Origin: Balneolales bacterium
GTDB lineage: Bacteria > Bacteroidota > Rhodothermia > Balneolales > Natronogracilivirgulaceae
Length of the DNA stretch: 64,000 bases
Direction: 5' to 3'
Assembly: GCA_007132975.1 (NCBI GenBank)
Contig: SLNO01000047.1
Coordinates: 26,575 to 90,574, forward strand
The translations under genes and the position numbers were made by a program. The stretch's first letter is position 1. Each line of letters starts with the position of its first letter. The notes under the pieces are model-generated. The model was given only the letters and a program-made list of their open reading frames with translations, did not search any database and had not been told where the DNA came from. Positions 27,520 to 34,764 of this stretch are shown one piece after another.

Positions 27520-28179
27520 TCAGGAGCGCTCAATGACTCCATCCATAATGTTCCGGAAATGCCCGATTTCGTCTTCATTGATCGTGTGTCCCAGACCGGG
27601 ATAGATTTTCTTGACAACCCGCGCACCCAGACGTTCGAACAGTGCCGCGGACTCGTGCACCCGCTCTTCCGGTATGTGGTGGTCATGGTCGCTGCATCCC
27701 AGAAATACCGGCGTCTTCGCCATGTCTCCGCTGTATCGGGCATCATCCAGCTCCGGTCCGATCACACCCCCGCTCAGGGCCACTACTCCGCCATACCTTG
27801 CAGGGTTCCGGGCGGCGAATTCCAGCGACAGGCAGGCGCCCTGCGAAAAACCGGCCAGGACGATCTTATCTTTGGGAAGACCGGCCTCCTCCACCCTGGC
27901 AACAAGCTCCGAAAGCAGCCCCAGCGCCGAAGTGAGGCCGGGTTCGTTCTGCTCGATGGGCGCAAGGAAGGAGAAGGGGTACCAGGTATAGTTGGCAGCC
28001 TGCGGTGCCAGCCAGGCAGCCTCCGGCCGGTCCACTTCTCCGGCAAGAGTGAGAATACTTTGGGCCGACGCGCCTCGTCCGTGGACCAGGATTACCGCGG
28101 CGGCGGCATCTTCCAGGTTTTTTCCTTTTTCAAGTATCGGCTGGCCCTGATGGGGGTCGGATGTGTTGTCAAAAATCAT
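27520..28179 (-). CDS. mhqD: MhqD-like carboxylesterase/phospholipase
   Basis: A 219-residue alpha/beta hydrolase of the phospholipase/carboxylesterase family. HGRGA forms the oxyanion region, the nucleophile is Ser112 in AGFSQGACLS, the acid lies in CSDHDHHIP (Asp164 or 166), and the base is His198 in GLGHTI. The preceding gene on the same strand is an MhqO-like ring-cleaving dioxygenase, and in Bacillus the same two families (MhqD, MhqO) belong to the quinone/hydroquinone resistance regulon. The pairing supports that role; the substrate is unproven. Confidence 0.8.
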   Translation of the reverse strand: MIFDNTSDPHQGQPILEKGKNLEDAAAAVILVHGRGASAQSILTLAGEVDRPEAAWLAPQAANYTWYPFSFLAPIEQNEPGLTSALGLLSELVARVEEAGLPKDKIVLAGFSQGACLSLEFAARNPARYGGVVALSGGVIGPELDDARYSGDMAKTPVFLGCSDHDHHIPEERVHESAALFERLGARVVKKIYPGLGHTINEDEIGHFRNIMDGVIERS

Positions 28180-28306
28180 TCGCTATTCAGTTTATTGTTA
28201 TTTGTGCAATGTTAAGTAACTGTACTTCAGCAAGATGCGACAGGGAAGATTATATATGAGTCAATTATGCTTTTTTAATACCCTTTAGCTGCAAGCCAGC
28301 ATATTT

Positions 28307-29287
28307 CTAAGTTGTGAGTTCGGGAAGATGCTCTTCAATCCAGTGCCTGTTCTGCTCCAGCCCTGGCGGCAGTTTGAGCGCGGTTCCCAGAGTATCCATC
28401 CCCTCATCAATGAGCATGCCGGGCGGATCGGTTGCCAGCTCGAAAAGCACCCCTCCAGGTTCGTGAAAGTAGATGGATCTGAAATACTGGCGGTCAACGA
28501 CCGGGGTTGGACGCAGTCCGGCCTTCATCAAGGCATCACGCCATTGCAGCTGCTGCTCTTCATTCTCTGCACGAAACGCGACATGATGAACGGTACCTGT
28601 ACCCATGCGTCCAACAGTAGTTTTTTGAATGTGCAGGTCGATGAACGGAGCCGGAACGATGCCCGATGACGCCTGACCGCCGCCGCCAGCATCGGATACG
28701 GAACTTGCGCTGCTGCCATAAGCGGCAAATCGTTGGAATACCCCGTCTTTTTGGAGCGGTTCGTAACCCATAATCTGCAACAACCTGGCCGTTTCCACCC
28801 CATCATCAAGCAACAGCGTGGCATTGGCGAAACAGCGGATACTGTGCTCCTTGGGGATGTCGCCGGTCGCCCACCCAGGCAATTTTTCCACCATGGGCAA
28901 GGTCGTGATTTCAAGCAGCAAACCATCGGGGTCCTGAAAAGTGATCACAGGGTTGCCAAATCGTTCGGATGGCGGATCAAAGCGGCTAACTTTTCCCGAT
29001 ATCCGATCCACCCACCACTGAAAACTATCGCCCGGGACGGCAAAGCCAATTCGGCTGGCCATGCCTGTTCCAGCCTTCCCCGGCGAGGCATTTTCGAAAG
29101 GGAAAAAAGTAAGCAGCGTGCCGGGACTACCCGTCTCATCACCATAGTAGAGATGCCAGGTCTGCGGGTCATCGAAATTGACTGTTTTTTTTACAAGTCG
29201 AAGACCTAAAATTTTTGCGTAAAAGTCGTAATTGATCTGGGGCCCGCCCGAAATGGCCGTAATGTGATGGATTCCCGATATATGCAT
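28307..29287 (-). CDS. mhqO: MhqO-like ring-cleaving dioxygenase (vicinal oxygen chelate fold)
   Basis: A 326-residue extradiol-type dioxygenase with duplicated glyoxalase modules. The N-terminal module opens with GIHHITAISG and carries FYAKILGLRLVKKTVNFDDP; the C-terminal module has GTVHHVAFRAENEEQQ and GVLFELATDPPG. The 2-His-1-Glu iron site would use the His in HHIT, the His in VHHVAF and the Glu in LFELAT. A short Gly/Ser-rich loop (GSSASSVSDAGGGG) interrupts the second half. It lies 127 bases upstream of the mhqD-like gene and is likely co-regulated. Confidence 0.84.
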   Translation of the reverse strand: MHISGIHHITAISGGPQINYDFYAKILGLRLVKKTVNFDDPQTWHLYYGDETGSPGTLLTFFPFENASPGKAGTGMASRIGFAVPGDSFQWWVDRISGKVSRFDPPSERFGNPVITFQDPDGLLLEITTLPMVEKLPGWATGDIPKEHSIRCFANATLLLDDGVETARLLQIMGYEPLQKDGVFQRFAAYGSSASSVSDAGGGGQASSGIVPAPFIDLHIQKTTVGRMGTGTVHHVAFRAENEEQQLQWRDALMKAGLRPTPVVDRQYFRSIYFHEPGGVLFELATDPPGMLIDEGMDTLGTALKLPPGLEQNRHWIEEHLPELTT

Positions 29288-29858
29288 GTTATTGATTAAT
29301 TTAGTTGCACGGCAATTCAGTTGATGCCGGACATCCGTATTCCGTTTGAGTTCATTTCTCTAGAACACGTCTCACGGGTCAATCATTCAGGGAAACAGAT
29401 TGCTCAACGACCACCCACGTACCCTCATATCCCGTCATGCGTACATTTTCTCAAAGTTGCCCACATACCCTTGGGTACGCACTCTACACTCTGGGAAATC
29501 ATACACAATTCTCCAGGGAAACGTACAAAACAACCCATGATGCTGAACTCATTCTCCCAAGGACCCAAGCATGTTTCACCAAGGACCCTCACGCATTTCC
29601 CAGGGCAAAACTTTCAGCCTTAAAAAGAGTGCGGATTGTGGAAAAGCGGACGTGTATGGTTGCGCGGAAAGTAATATTTTGAATGGCAGCTTTTCCGGGG
29701 GTGCTGCCAATGCCGTTCTAAATCGATTTCCCATCCTCCCATTCAAACCTGATTTGTAATGAAATGTCCATGACCGGGCATCTTCCGGTCACACAAGAGC
29801 ATGATTAAAAACGTCATGGATATTCATTCTGACCTTATAAATCCAACATTTTCGACAG
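29288..29858. other. Long intergenic region between divergent mhqO-like and S9 peptidase genes
   Basis: About 570 bases without a credible gene; the small frames here look spurious. It holds an inverted repeat of CGTACCC with GGGTACG (about 29419 and 29473), a direct repeat CCAAGGACCC (29557 and 29579, 22-base period) and, at its right end, copy A of the window's dispersed repeat. Confidence 0.5.
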
Positions 29859-29861
29859 ATG
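29758..29861 (+). repeat. Dispersed leader repeat, copy A
   Basis: About 104 bases ending at the ATG of the S9/FGE gene. It matches copy C (60601-60702, opposite strand) with roughly a dozen differences by hand alignment, and copy B (33690-33792) more distantly. It starts with a hairpin (TGACCGG/CCGGTCA around a short loop, with one possible G-U pair). It ends with the shared stretch GACCTTATAAATCCAACA and then the start codon ATGAAA. Confidence 0.8.
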
Positions 29862-32837
29862 AAAACAACCCAGAATTGCTTCCAGGCACGCACATGGTGC
29901 CTGATGCCGCCGGCGAAAACCGCGATGCGCAACGTCTTTTTTGTTGCACTACTGATGTGGATTCCAATCGTGCCAGGTGCGGGCGATGTGTTTTCACAAC
30001 CGGCCAGCCGGTCGAGCGCTCAGGAAACAAACGGCAATTACTGGTCGCCAGCCGATATCGTCCGGCAGGAGTCGGCCAGCCAGTTCACTTTTTCGCCGGA
30101 CGGCACCATGGTTGCCTGGGTCAAATCCCGCAACTCCTCGGAAAACGACCGCAACGTGACCGATCTTTACCTCACAAGGCTCGATCGCAAAGCCGGGGAT
30201 TCCGGGGTGGATGGAGACCGCTCCCCGTACCTTAGCGTGCGATTGACCCGGACGGAAGATTCTGACCGCAACCCGTTTTTCTCGCGCGATGGCGCCCTGC
30301 TCTATTTCCTGTCGTCCCGTGACGGCGGCAAGAAGCTGTGGGCCATGAACCTGCATGGGGGTGAACCCTATGAGGTGCATGAATTCGACGAGGGGATTGG
30401 CAATGCCCGTATCCTGGACGATGGTACCATCCTGTTTGTTTCACAAGAGGGTGACCTGCTCATCGAGGCGCAGCGCAAAGAGCGCAAGGACAATACCTTG
30501 GTGATCGAAGACACGCTCACCTTCAAACCTTCGCGGCTTTTTTCCTTTGATCCGGATTCCAAAGAGATCCGCCGGCTCACCGACAACCGGTATCCGGTCA
30601 GCACGTATGCCGCATCGGATGACGGACGCTGGGCTGTTACCGTCCACACCCGCAGCCCGCACTACGGCGCCGATGCTCAGCCGCCTCCATCCTACTATTT
30701 CCGGGATTTGAAGTCGGGCAAAAGCCTGCGCATCCTGCAGGGAATGCAAACTCCCGGCAGCTTCGCCTTCACCAAGGACGGCAATGGGCTCTATTTCACC
30801 GCCGTCACCTCCTCGGATCCGCATTGGAGCGGGGCTGGCATCTCGAAGCTTTACTACATCGAGATTCCCGCGGACCTCGACCTGGAAGCCTATGCCGTCA
30901 AGGATCCCGATAACATCAATCAAGCCAGTGGTTCCGAAGAACCGACAGATCATCCTCTGCAACCTGTTGAAGTTCCGCTGGACTGGGACTGGGCGCTCTC
31001 ATCAGGATTCCAAGTACTCGGCAACGACGTGCTGGCCTCGCTGGCCAATGGCCCCACGCGCATCCTGGCGCACTACGAGCGTCGCGGCAATGGTGAATGG
31101 CGCAAACGCATCGTCGAAACCGGCCGGTTCGATGAGCGGGTTGCCATTGGCTCCATTTCCGAAGATCACAAAAAGGTGGTTTTCGTACACGCCACCGCAT
31201 CCACCATACCGCAATATCGCATCGGCGAACTGGATGTGCGCCGACGCAGTGCCCGGCTTTCCGAAAGCGAACACCTGGTCCGGCTCAACACCGGCCTGGC
31301 GGACAAGTACGTGGCCAGATCCGAGATCTTCCGCTGGACCGGCGCCGAAGACAACGAAGTCAACGGCATCCTCTACTATCCCGAGGATTACGAGCCCGGC
31401 AGGGCCTACCCTCTGGTCGTGGCCATCCGCGGCGGACCTGCCGCCGTCACCCTCGACTGGTGGAACATGAGCTGGGCCTATTTCCCGCACATTCTGTCAC
31501 AAAAGGGCTCATTCGTCCTGATGCCGAACTACCACGGCTCATCCAACCACGGACTTGAATTCGTCGAGTCCATCAAGGGCCGCTATTATGAGCTGGAGCT
31601 TGTTGATATCGTAAATGGCATTGAAACCCTGCACGAAGCGGGCAAGGTAGACAAGGACTCGCTCGGGGTGATGGGCTGGTCCAACGGATCCATACTGGGA
31701 ATAGCCCTGTCCGTTGAGTATCCTGACATGTTCCGCGTGCTGGGTGCTGGTGCAGGGACCGTGAACTGGGCATCCGATTATGGAACGTGCGAGTTCGGCG
31801 TGAGGTTCAACCAGAGCTACATCGGCGGCGCCCCTTGGGACAGCACCGACGGCACCTTCTACAACCGCGCCTACATCGAAAAATCACCGCTGTTCCGCAT
31901 GGAGCGCGTCAAGACGCCAACCATCATCTTCTTCGGCAGCGAAGACCGGGCGGTGCCGCGTGACCAGGGCTGGGAGCATTACCGCGCCCTGCAGCAGATC
32001 GGCAAAGCCCCCGTCCGCTTCCTCTGGTTCCCCGACCAGCCCCACAGCCTTCTGAAACTTACCCACCAGCGCCGCAAGCTGGAAGAGGAGATCGCCTGGT
32101 TCGACCGCTGGCTGTTCGGTACCTTCGATGAGCCCAACCGCGCCTTCAAGGATGACAGCCCGCTGGCCGCGCTGCTCAAACGCGACAGCCTGGCCATCTA
32201 CAACGGCTATTTTGGGCTGCGCAACAGCGACCGGCTGATCCCCGAGACGGTTCCCGTCGACAGGGACACCATCGCCATCGGCCGGTTCCCCGTGACAAAC
32301 ATCCAATACCACGCGTTCGACTCCACCCACACCTTCCACCCGTTGCAGGCCAACCATCCGGTCCGCGGTATCGGGGTGGATGCGGCCCGCGCCTACACCC
32401 GCTGGCTCAGCGAGCACACCGGCCGCACCTACCGCCTGCCCAATACCGAAGAGACCCGCGCCCTGCACCGCATCGCCCATCGCGCCGGAGCCCGGCAGAA
32501 CACACTCAACCACCTTGCCGGTTTCGGGATCACGGTGGATGAAGTCGGCATCCTGCGGCAGAAAATGGACCTGCTATCAGCAGAACAGCTGGTGCGCGAG
32601 GTAGGATCGTTCCCGCCGGTCAAGGTCGGCGATGCCGAAATCTACGACCTGGGCGGCAATGTGGCAGAATGGTCCGATGGCGGCTCGAACGACGGCGGCT
32701 CGAACAATAGCGGCTCAAACAATGGCAGTTCCGTTTACGGGTACAGCGTACATGATTTTGTGGATGCGGCCGATCCGGGAAGCCGCGAGCTGGATCCGGA
32801 ATTCACCGGGTTTCGCGTCATCCGGGAGGCTGACTGA
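29859..32837 (+). CDS. S9 prolyl-oligopeptidase-family peptidase fused to an FGE-like domain
   Basis: A 992-residue exported protein. A hydrophobic signal segment lies at residues 23-45, so an inner start at 29925 is possible. Residues about 60-480 are a TolB/DPP-type beta-propeller. Residues about 510-770 are the alpha/beta-hydrolase peptidase with Ser608 (MGWSNGS), Asp696 (GSEDRAV) and His729 (DQPHSLL). Residues about 785-992 are a formylglycine-generating-enzyme/sulfatase-modifying-factor-like domain: GRFPVTNIQYHAF, AARAYTRWLSEHTGRTYRLP, LGGNVAEWS and FTGFRVIRE. This last domain has no Cys, so FGE chemistry is unlikely. It contains a Gly/Ser/Asn repeat. Copy A of the leader repeat ends at the start codon. 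Confidence 0.85.
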   Translation: MKTTQNCFQARTWCLMPPAKTAMRNVFFVALLMWIPIVPGAGDVFSQPASRSSAQETNGNYWSPADIVRQESASQFTFSPDGTMVAWVKSRNSSENDRNVTDLYLTRLDRKAGDSGVDGDRSPYLSVRLTRTEDSDRNPFFSRDGALLYFLSSRDGGKKLWAMNLHGGEPYEVHEFDEGIGNARILDDGTILFVSQEGDLLIEAQRKERKDNTLVIEDTLTFKPSRLFSFDPDSKEIRRLTDNRYPVSTYAASDDGRWAVTVHTRSPHYGADAQPPPSYYFRDLKSGKSLRILQGMQTPGSFAFTKDGNGLYFTAVTSSDPHWSGAGISKLYYIEIPADLDLEAYAVKDPDNINQASGSEEPTDHPLQPVEVPLDWDWALSSGFQVLGNDVLASLANGPTRILAHYERRGNGEWRKRIVETGRFDERVAIGSISEDHKKVVFVHATASTIPQYRIGELDVRRRSARLSESEHLVRLNTGLADKYVARSEIFRWTGAEDNEVNGILYYPEDYEPGRAYPLVVAIRGGPAAVTLDWWNMSWAYFPHILSQKGSFVLMPNYHGSSNHGLEFVESIKGRYYELELVDIVNGIETLHEAGKVDKDSLGVMGWSNGSILGIALSVEYPDMFRVLGAGAGTVNWASDYGTCEFGVRFNQSYIGGAPWDSTDGTFYNRAYIEKSPLFRMERVKTPTIIFFGSEDRAVPRDQGWEHYRALQQIGKAPVRFLWFPDQPHSLLKLTHQRRKLEEEIAWFDRWLFGTFDEPNRAFKDDSPLAALLKRDSLAIYNGYFGLRNSDRLIPETVPVDRDTIAIGRFPVTNIQYHAFDSTHTFHPLQANHPVRGIGVDAARAYTRWLSEHTGRTYRLPNTEETRALHRIAHRAGARQNTLNHLAGFGITVDEVGILRQKMDLLSAEQLVREVGSFPPVKVGDAEIYDLGGNVAEWSDGGSNDGGSNNSGSNNGSSVYGYSVHDFVDAADPGSRELDPEFTGFRVIREAD
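32679..32735 (+). repeat. 15-bp coding tandem repeat (about 3.5 units) in the FGE-like domain
   Basis: Units GGCGGCTCGAACGAC, GGCGGCTCGAACAAT and AGCGGCTCAAACAAT plus a partial copy encode (G/S)GSN(D/N). They follow directly after the GNVAEW signature of the FGE-like domain, in frame. Confidence 0.85.
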
Positions 32838-32843
32838 CAGGCA

Positions 32844-33701
32844 TCACTCAACCAGGGAACGCAGCCATGCGATCTCATCCGCCCATATTTCCGGCCGGGT
32901 CGTCTCCAGGATCATCGGGAGGCGATCAAGCCGGTCGTCGTTCATAATGAGCCGGAACGGCTCCTGGCCCATGGTGCCGGTACCCAGCGGCGCGTGGCGG
33001 TCCACCCGGCTGCCAAGTTCCGATTTGGCGTCATTCAGATGCAGGCCGCGCAGCATGGATAGCCCCACAATCCGGTCGGCCTCCTCCATGGTCTGTCGGT
33101 ACCCTTCCGGCGTGGTCAGGTCGTAGCCCGCGGCATGCGCATGGCAGGTGTCGATACAGAACCCGACCCGGCTCTGGTCCTCCACCTGCCCGATGATCTC
33201 GGCCAGATGCTCGAACCGGTAGCCCAGGTTGCTGCCCTGTCCGGCCGTATTCTCCAGCACCACCGTCACCCCGCGGGTCTTGTCCAGCACAATGTTCACC
33301 GTCTCGGCGATGCGCGACAGGCACTCCGTTTCGCTGATTTGGCGCAGGTGGCTGCCCGGATGGATGTTGAGCTGTGGAATTCCCAGCTGCTCGCACCGCT
33401 GCATCTCATCAAGCAGGGCCTCGCGCGATTTCTCGATACCCGCTTTTTCGGGATGCCCGGGGTTGATGAGGTAACTGTTGTGCGGGAGGATGCGGTCTGC
33501 GGTGAAACCAAGCTCCCCGCACTTCTCCCTGAACGCTTCTATATCAGCTTCCAGCAGCGGTTTAGCCTTCCACTGGCGTTGGTTTTTTGTAAAGAGAGCG
33601 AAGGCATTGGCTCCGATGGCCTGTGCATTGACAGGCGCATTCTGCACTCCGCCGGCAGCGCTCACGTGCGCTCCGATCCATTTGTCAGATAAAATGAGCA
33701 T
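32844..33701 (-). CDS. nfo: Deoxyribonuclease IV (AP endonuclease)
   Basis: A 285-residue zinc TIM-barrel endonuclease IV that cleaves DNA 5' of abasic sites in base-excision repair. Motifs are [52 protein letters not shown] and [20 protein letters not shown], covering the metal ligands. It converges with the S9/FGE gene at 6 bases. Its ATG (33699-33701) lies inside copy B of the dispersed repeat, so the start region of nfo and the repeat overlap. Confidence 0.96.
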   Translation of the reverse strand: MLILSDKWIGAHVSAAGGVQNAPVNAQAIGANAFALFTKNQRQWKAKPLLEADIEAFREKCGELGFTADRILPHNSYLINPGHPEKAGIEKSREALLDEMQRCEQLGIPQLNIHPGSHLRQISETECLSRIAETVNIVLDKTRGVTVVLENTAGQGSNLGYRFEHLAEIIGQVEDQSRVGFCIDTCHAHAAGYDLTTPEGYRQTMEEADRIVGLSMLRGLHLNDAKSELGSRVDRHAPLGTGTMGQEPFRLIMNDDRLDRLPMILETTRPEIWADEIAWLRSLVE

Positions 33702-33792
33702 GACCGGGCACCTCCCTTACACACATAAGCATGATCATAATCATCATGAACATTCTATGCGACCTTATGAATTCAACGTTCATATACACGTG
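33690..33792 (+). repeat. Dispersed leader repeat, degenerate copy B
   Basis: Aligns over its whole length with copies A and C but is more diverged. The hairpin arm is broken (TGACCGGG no longer matched). The terminal start codon reads GTG AAT TGA, so no gene follows. It retains GCGACCTTATGAATTCAACG in place of the A/C core. One end overlaps the nfo start codon. A run of ten T follows at about 33800, before the 3' end of vapC. Confidence 0.65.
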
Positions 33793-33858
33793 AATTGATT
33801 ATTTTTTTTTGCGTTCTTATTTGCCCTTTGAAGCGCATTCAACCTCATCAGGAAACGT

Positions 33859-34260
33859 TTATTTAGCAACCCAAATTTCAGCAGCGGCCGAATTACGTAT
33901 GCGCTGGTCGTGTGTTGCAAGAGGCCAGCCGGTCAACAGGGCTGTCGCTGTTATCAGCCTGTCAGCAGGGTCCTGGTGGAAGGCAGGCGGCAACTGTCGC
34001 TGTGCTATTACCAATTCCATATCCACAGGAATAATCCGGCAAACGGATTTGTTCGTAGCACAGCGCATCCAACCTTCAAAATCTGGCAACAGCCTAATGC
34101 GGCCCTTAGCTTCCAATATCTCCGTTTCCCACACACTGGCCCATGAAATAGCCAATCGCTTATTAGATGCAAGTTCGTCCAGGCTTTTGCGCTCAAAAGC
34201 CTGCAAAGCCCCGCCACCAAGCAGCCACCAAAGCCACACATGTGTGTCCAGAAGTACCAT
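33859..34260 (-). CDS. vapC: VapC-type PIN-domain toxin
   Basis: A 133-residue PIN-domain ribonuclease, the toxin of a type II toxin-antitoxin pair. The acidic active-site set is visible: Asp5 (LLDTHVWLWW), Glu45 (WETEI), Asp97/Asp100 (QDPADRLITATA) and Asp118 (THDQRI). The ATG at 34260 overlaps the last base of the antitoxin stop (TGATG); the frame extends one codon further to a TTG. The region looks more AT-rich than its neighbours, which fits a transferred module. Confidence 0.87.
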   Translation of the reverse strand: MVLLDTHVWLWWLLGGGALQAFERKSLDELASNKRLAISWASVWETEILEAKGRIRLLPDFEGWMRCATNKSVCRIIPVDMELVIAQRQLPPAFHQDPADRLITATALLTGWPLATHDQRIRNSAAAEIWVAK

Positions 34261-34523
34261 CAATCCGGTTCATTCACCTGATTGGCATGGAAATAACCTG
34301 GTCCTGAGTAGTCATCAAAGCCTGATTCCTCCGCGCTAAGAGAATCAGCCGATCCCTGTCCCCGGAGAGATTTCCAGGGGGCATCCTGCCTGCCTTCGTT
34401 CGTATCTGCCAATTCTTTTTCCAAACTGTTGATCAACAGCTTTTTCAGTGTAATGCCTTCCCTTACGGCTTTAATCTTAGCCTTCTTCATCAGTTGATCC
34501 GGTATGTCTATGGTTGTTCGCAT
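34260..34523 (-). CDS. vapB: VapB-type ribbon-helix-helix antitoxin
   Basis: An 87-residue protein starting at the ATG at 34523 (MRTTIDIPDQLMKKAK). The N-terminal beta strand plus two helices (residues 1-40, TTIDIPDQLMKKAKIKAVRE, then LKKLLINSLEK) fit a ribbon-helix-helix DNA-binding domain. The acidic, Gly-rich tail (residues 45-87) would wrap the toxin. The open frame reaches to 34748, but the upstream part runs through the terminator of the next gene and is not coding-like. Autoregulation of the promoter is typical of the family and is inferred here. Confidence 0.8.
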   Translation of the reverse strand: MRTTIDIPDQLMKKAKIKAVREGITLKKLLINSLEKELADTNEGRQDAPWKSLRGQGSADSLSAEESGFDDYSGPGYFHANQVNEPD

Positions 34524-34663
34524 AAAAGCATAAAAACATATTATCACATCAAAGTCAAGTTCAAGCACAAATATGATCCTGAAAACAGCCTCTGACTTTC
34601 TGCTATTTAAACTTGATGTTTCAAGTGAGGACGCCGAATCGCCTAAAACGACACCCCCGAAGA

Positions 34664-34710
34664 CCAAAACAAAGAAAGCGGACCCGGCCCAAAGTCCGTG
34701 ATCCGCTTTC
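34664..34710 (-). terminator. Intrinsic terminator of the second S9 peptidase gene
   Basis: On the minus strand a 9-bp stem GAAAGCGGA/TCCGCTTTC is followed by TTTGTTTT. It lies 55 bases past the peptidase stop, preceded by two further hairpins (CCTGACAG/CTGTCAGG at 34736-34760 and GGCGGG/CCCGCC at about 34723-34745), and separates this gene from vapBC. Confidence 0.75.
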
Positions 34711-34764
34711 CGAATATGAGTTTGGCGGGAACAAGAAATCCCCGCCACCTGACAGCCCTAACTG

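Noticed and set aside
29321..29760. Overlapping small plus-strand frames in the intergenic region before the S9/FGE gene
   Set aside because: Three frames are open over the same short stretch and none shows protein-like features.
29801..30235. A 144-codon frame starting in copy A of the repeat and running into the peptidase gene
   Set aside because: Beyond the first ~20 codons it is an out-of-frame reading of the S9 gene. Only its beginning is of interest as part of the repeat.
34523..34748. An N-terminal extension of the VapB antitoxin
   Set aside because: The added 75 residues read through the terminator hairpin of the neighbouring gene and delay the ribbon-helix-helix start. The ATG at 34523 is better.
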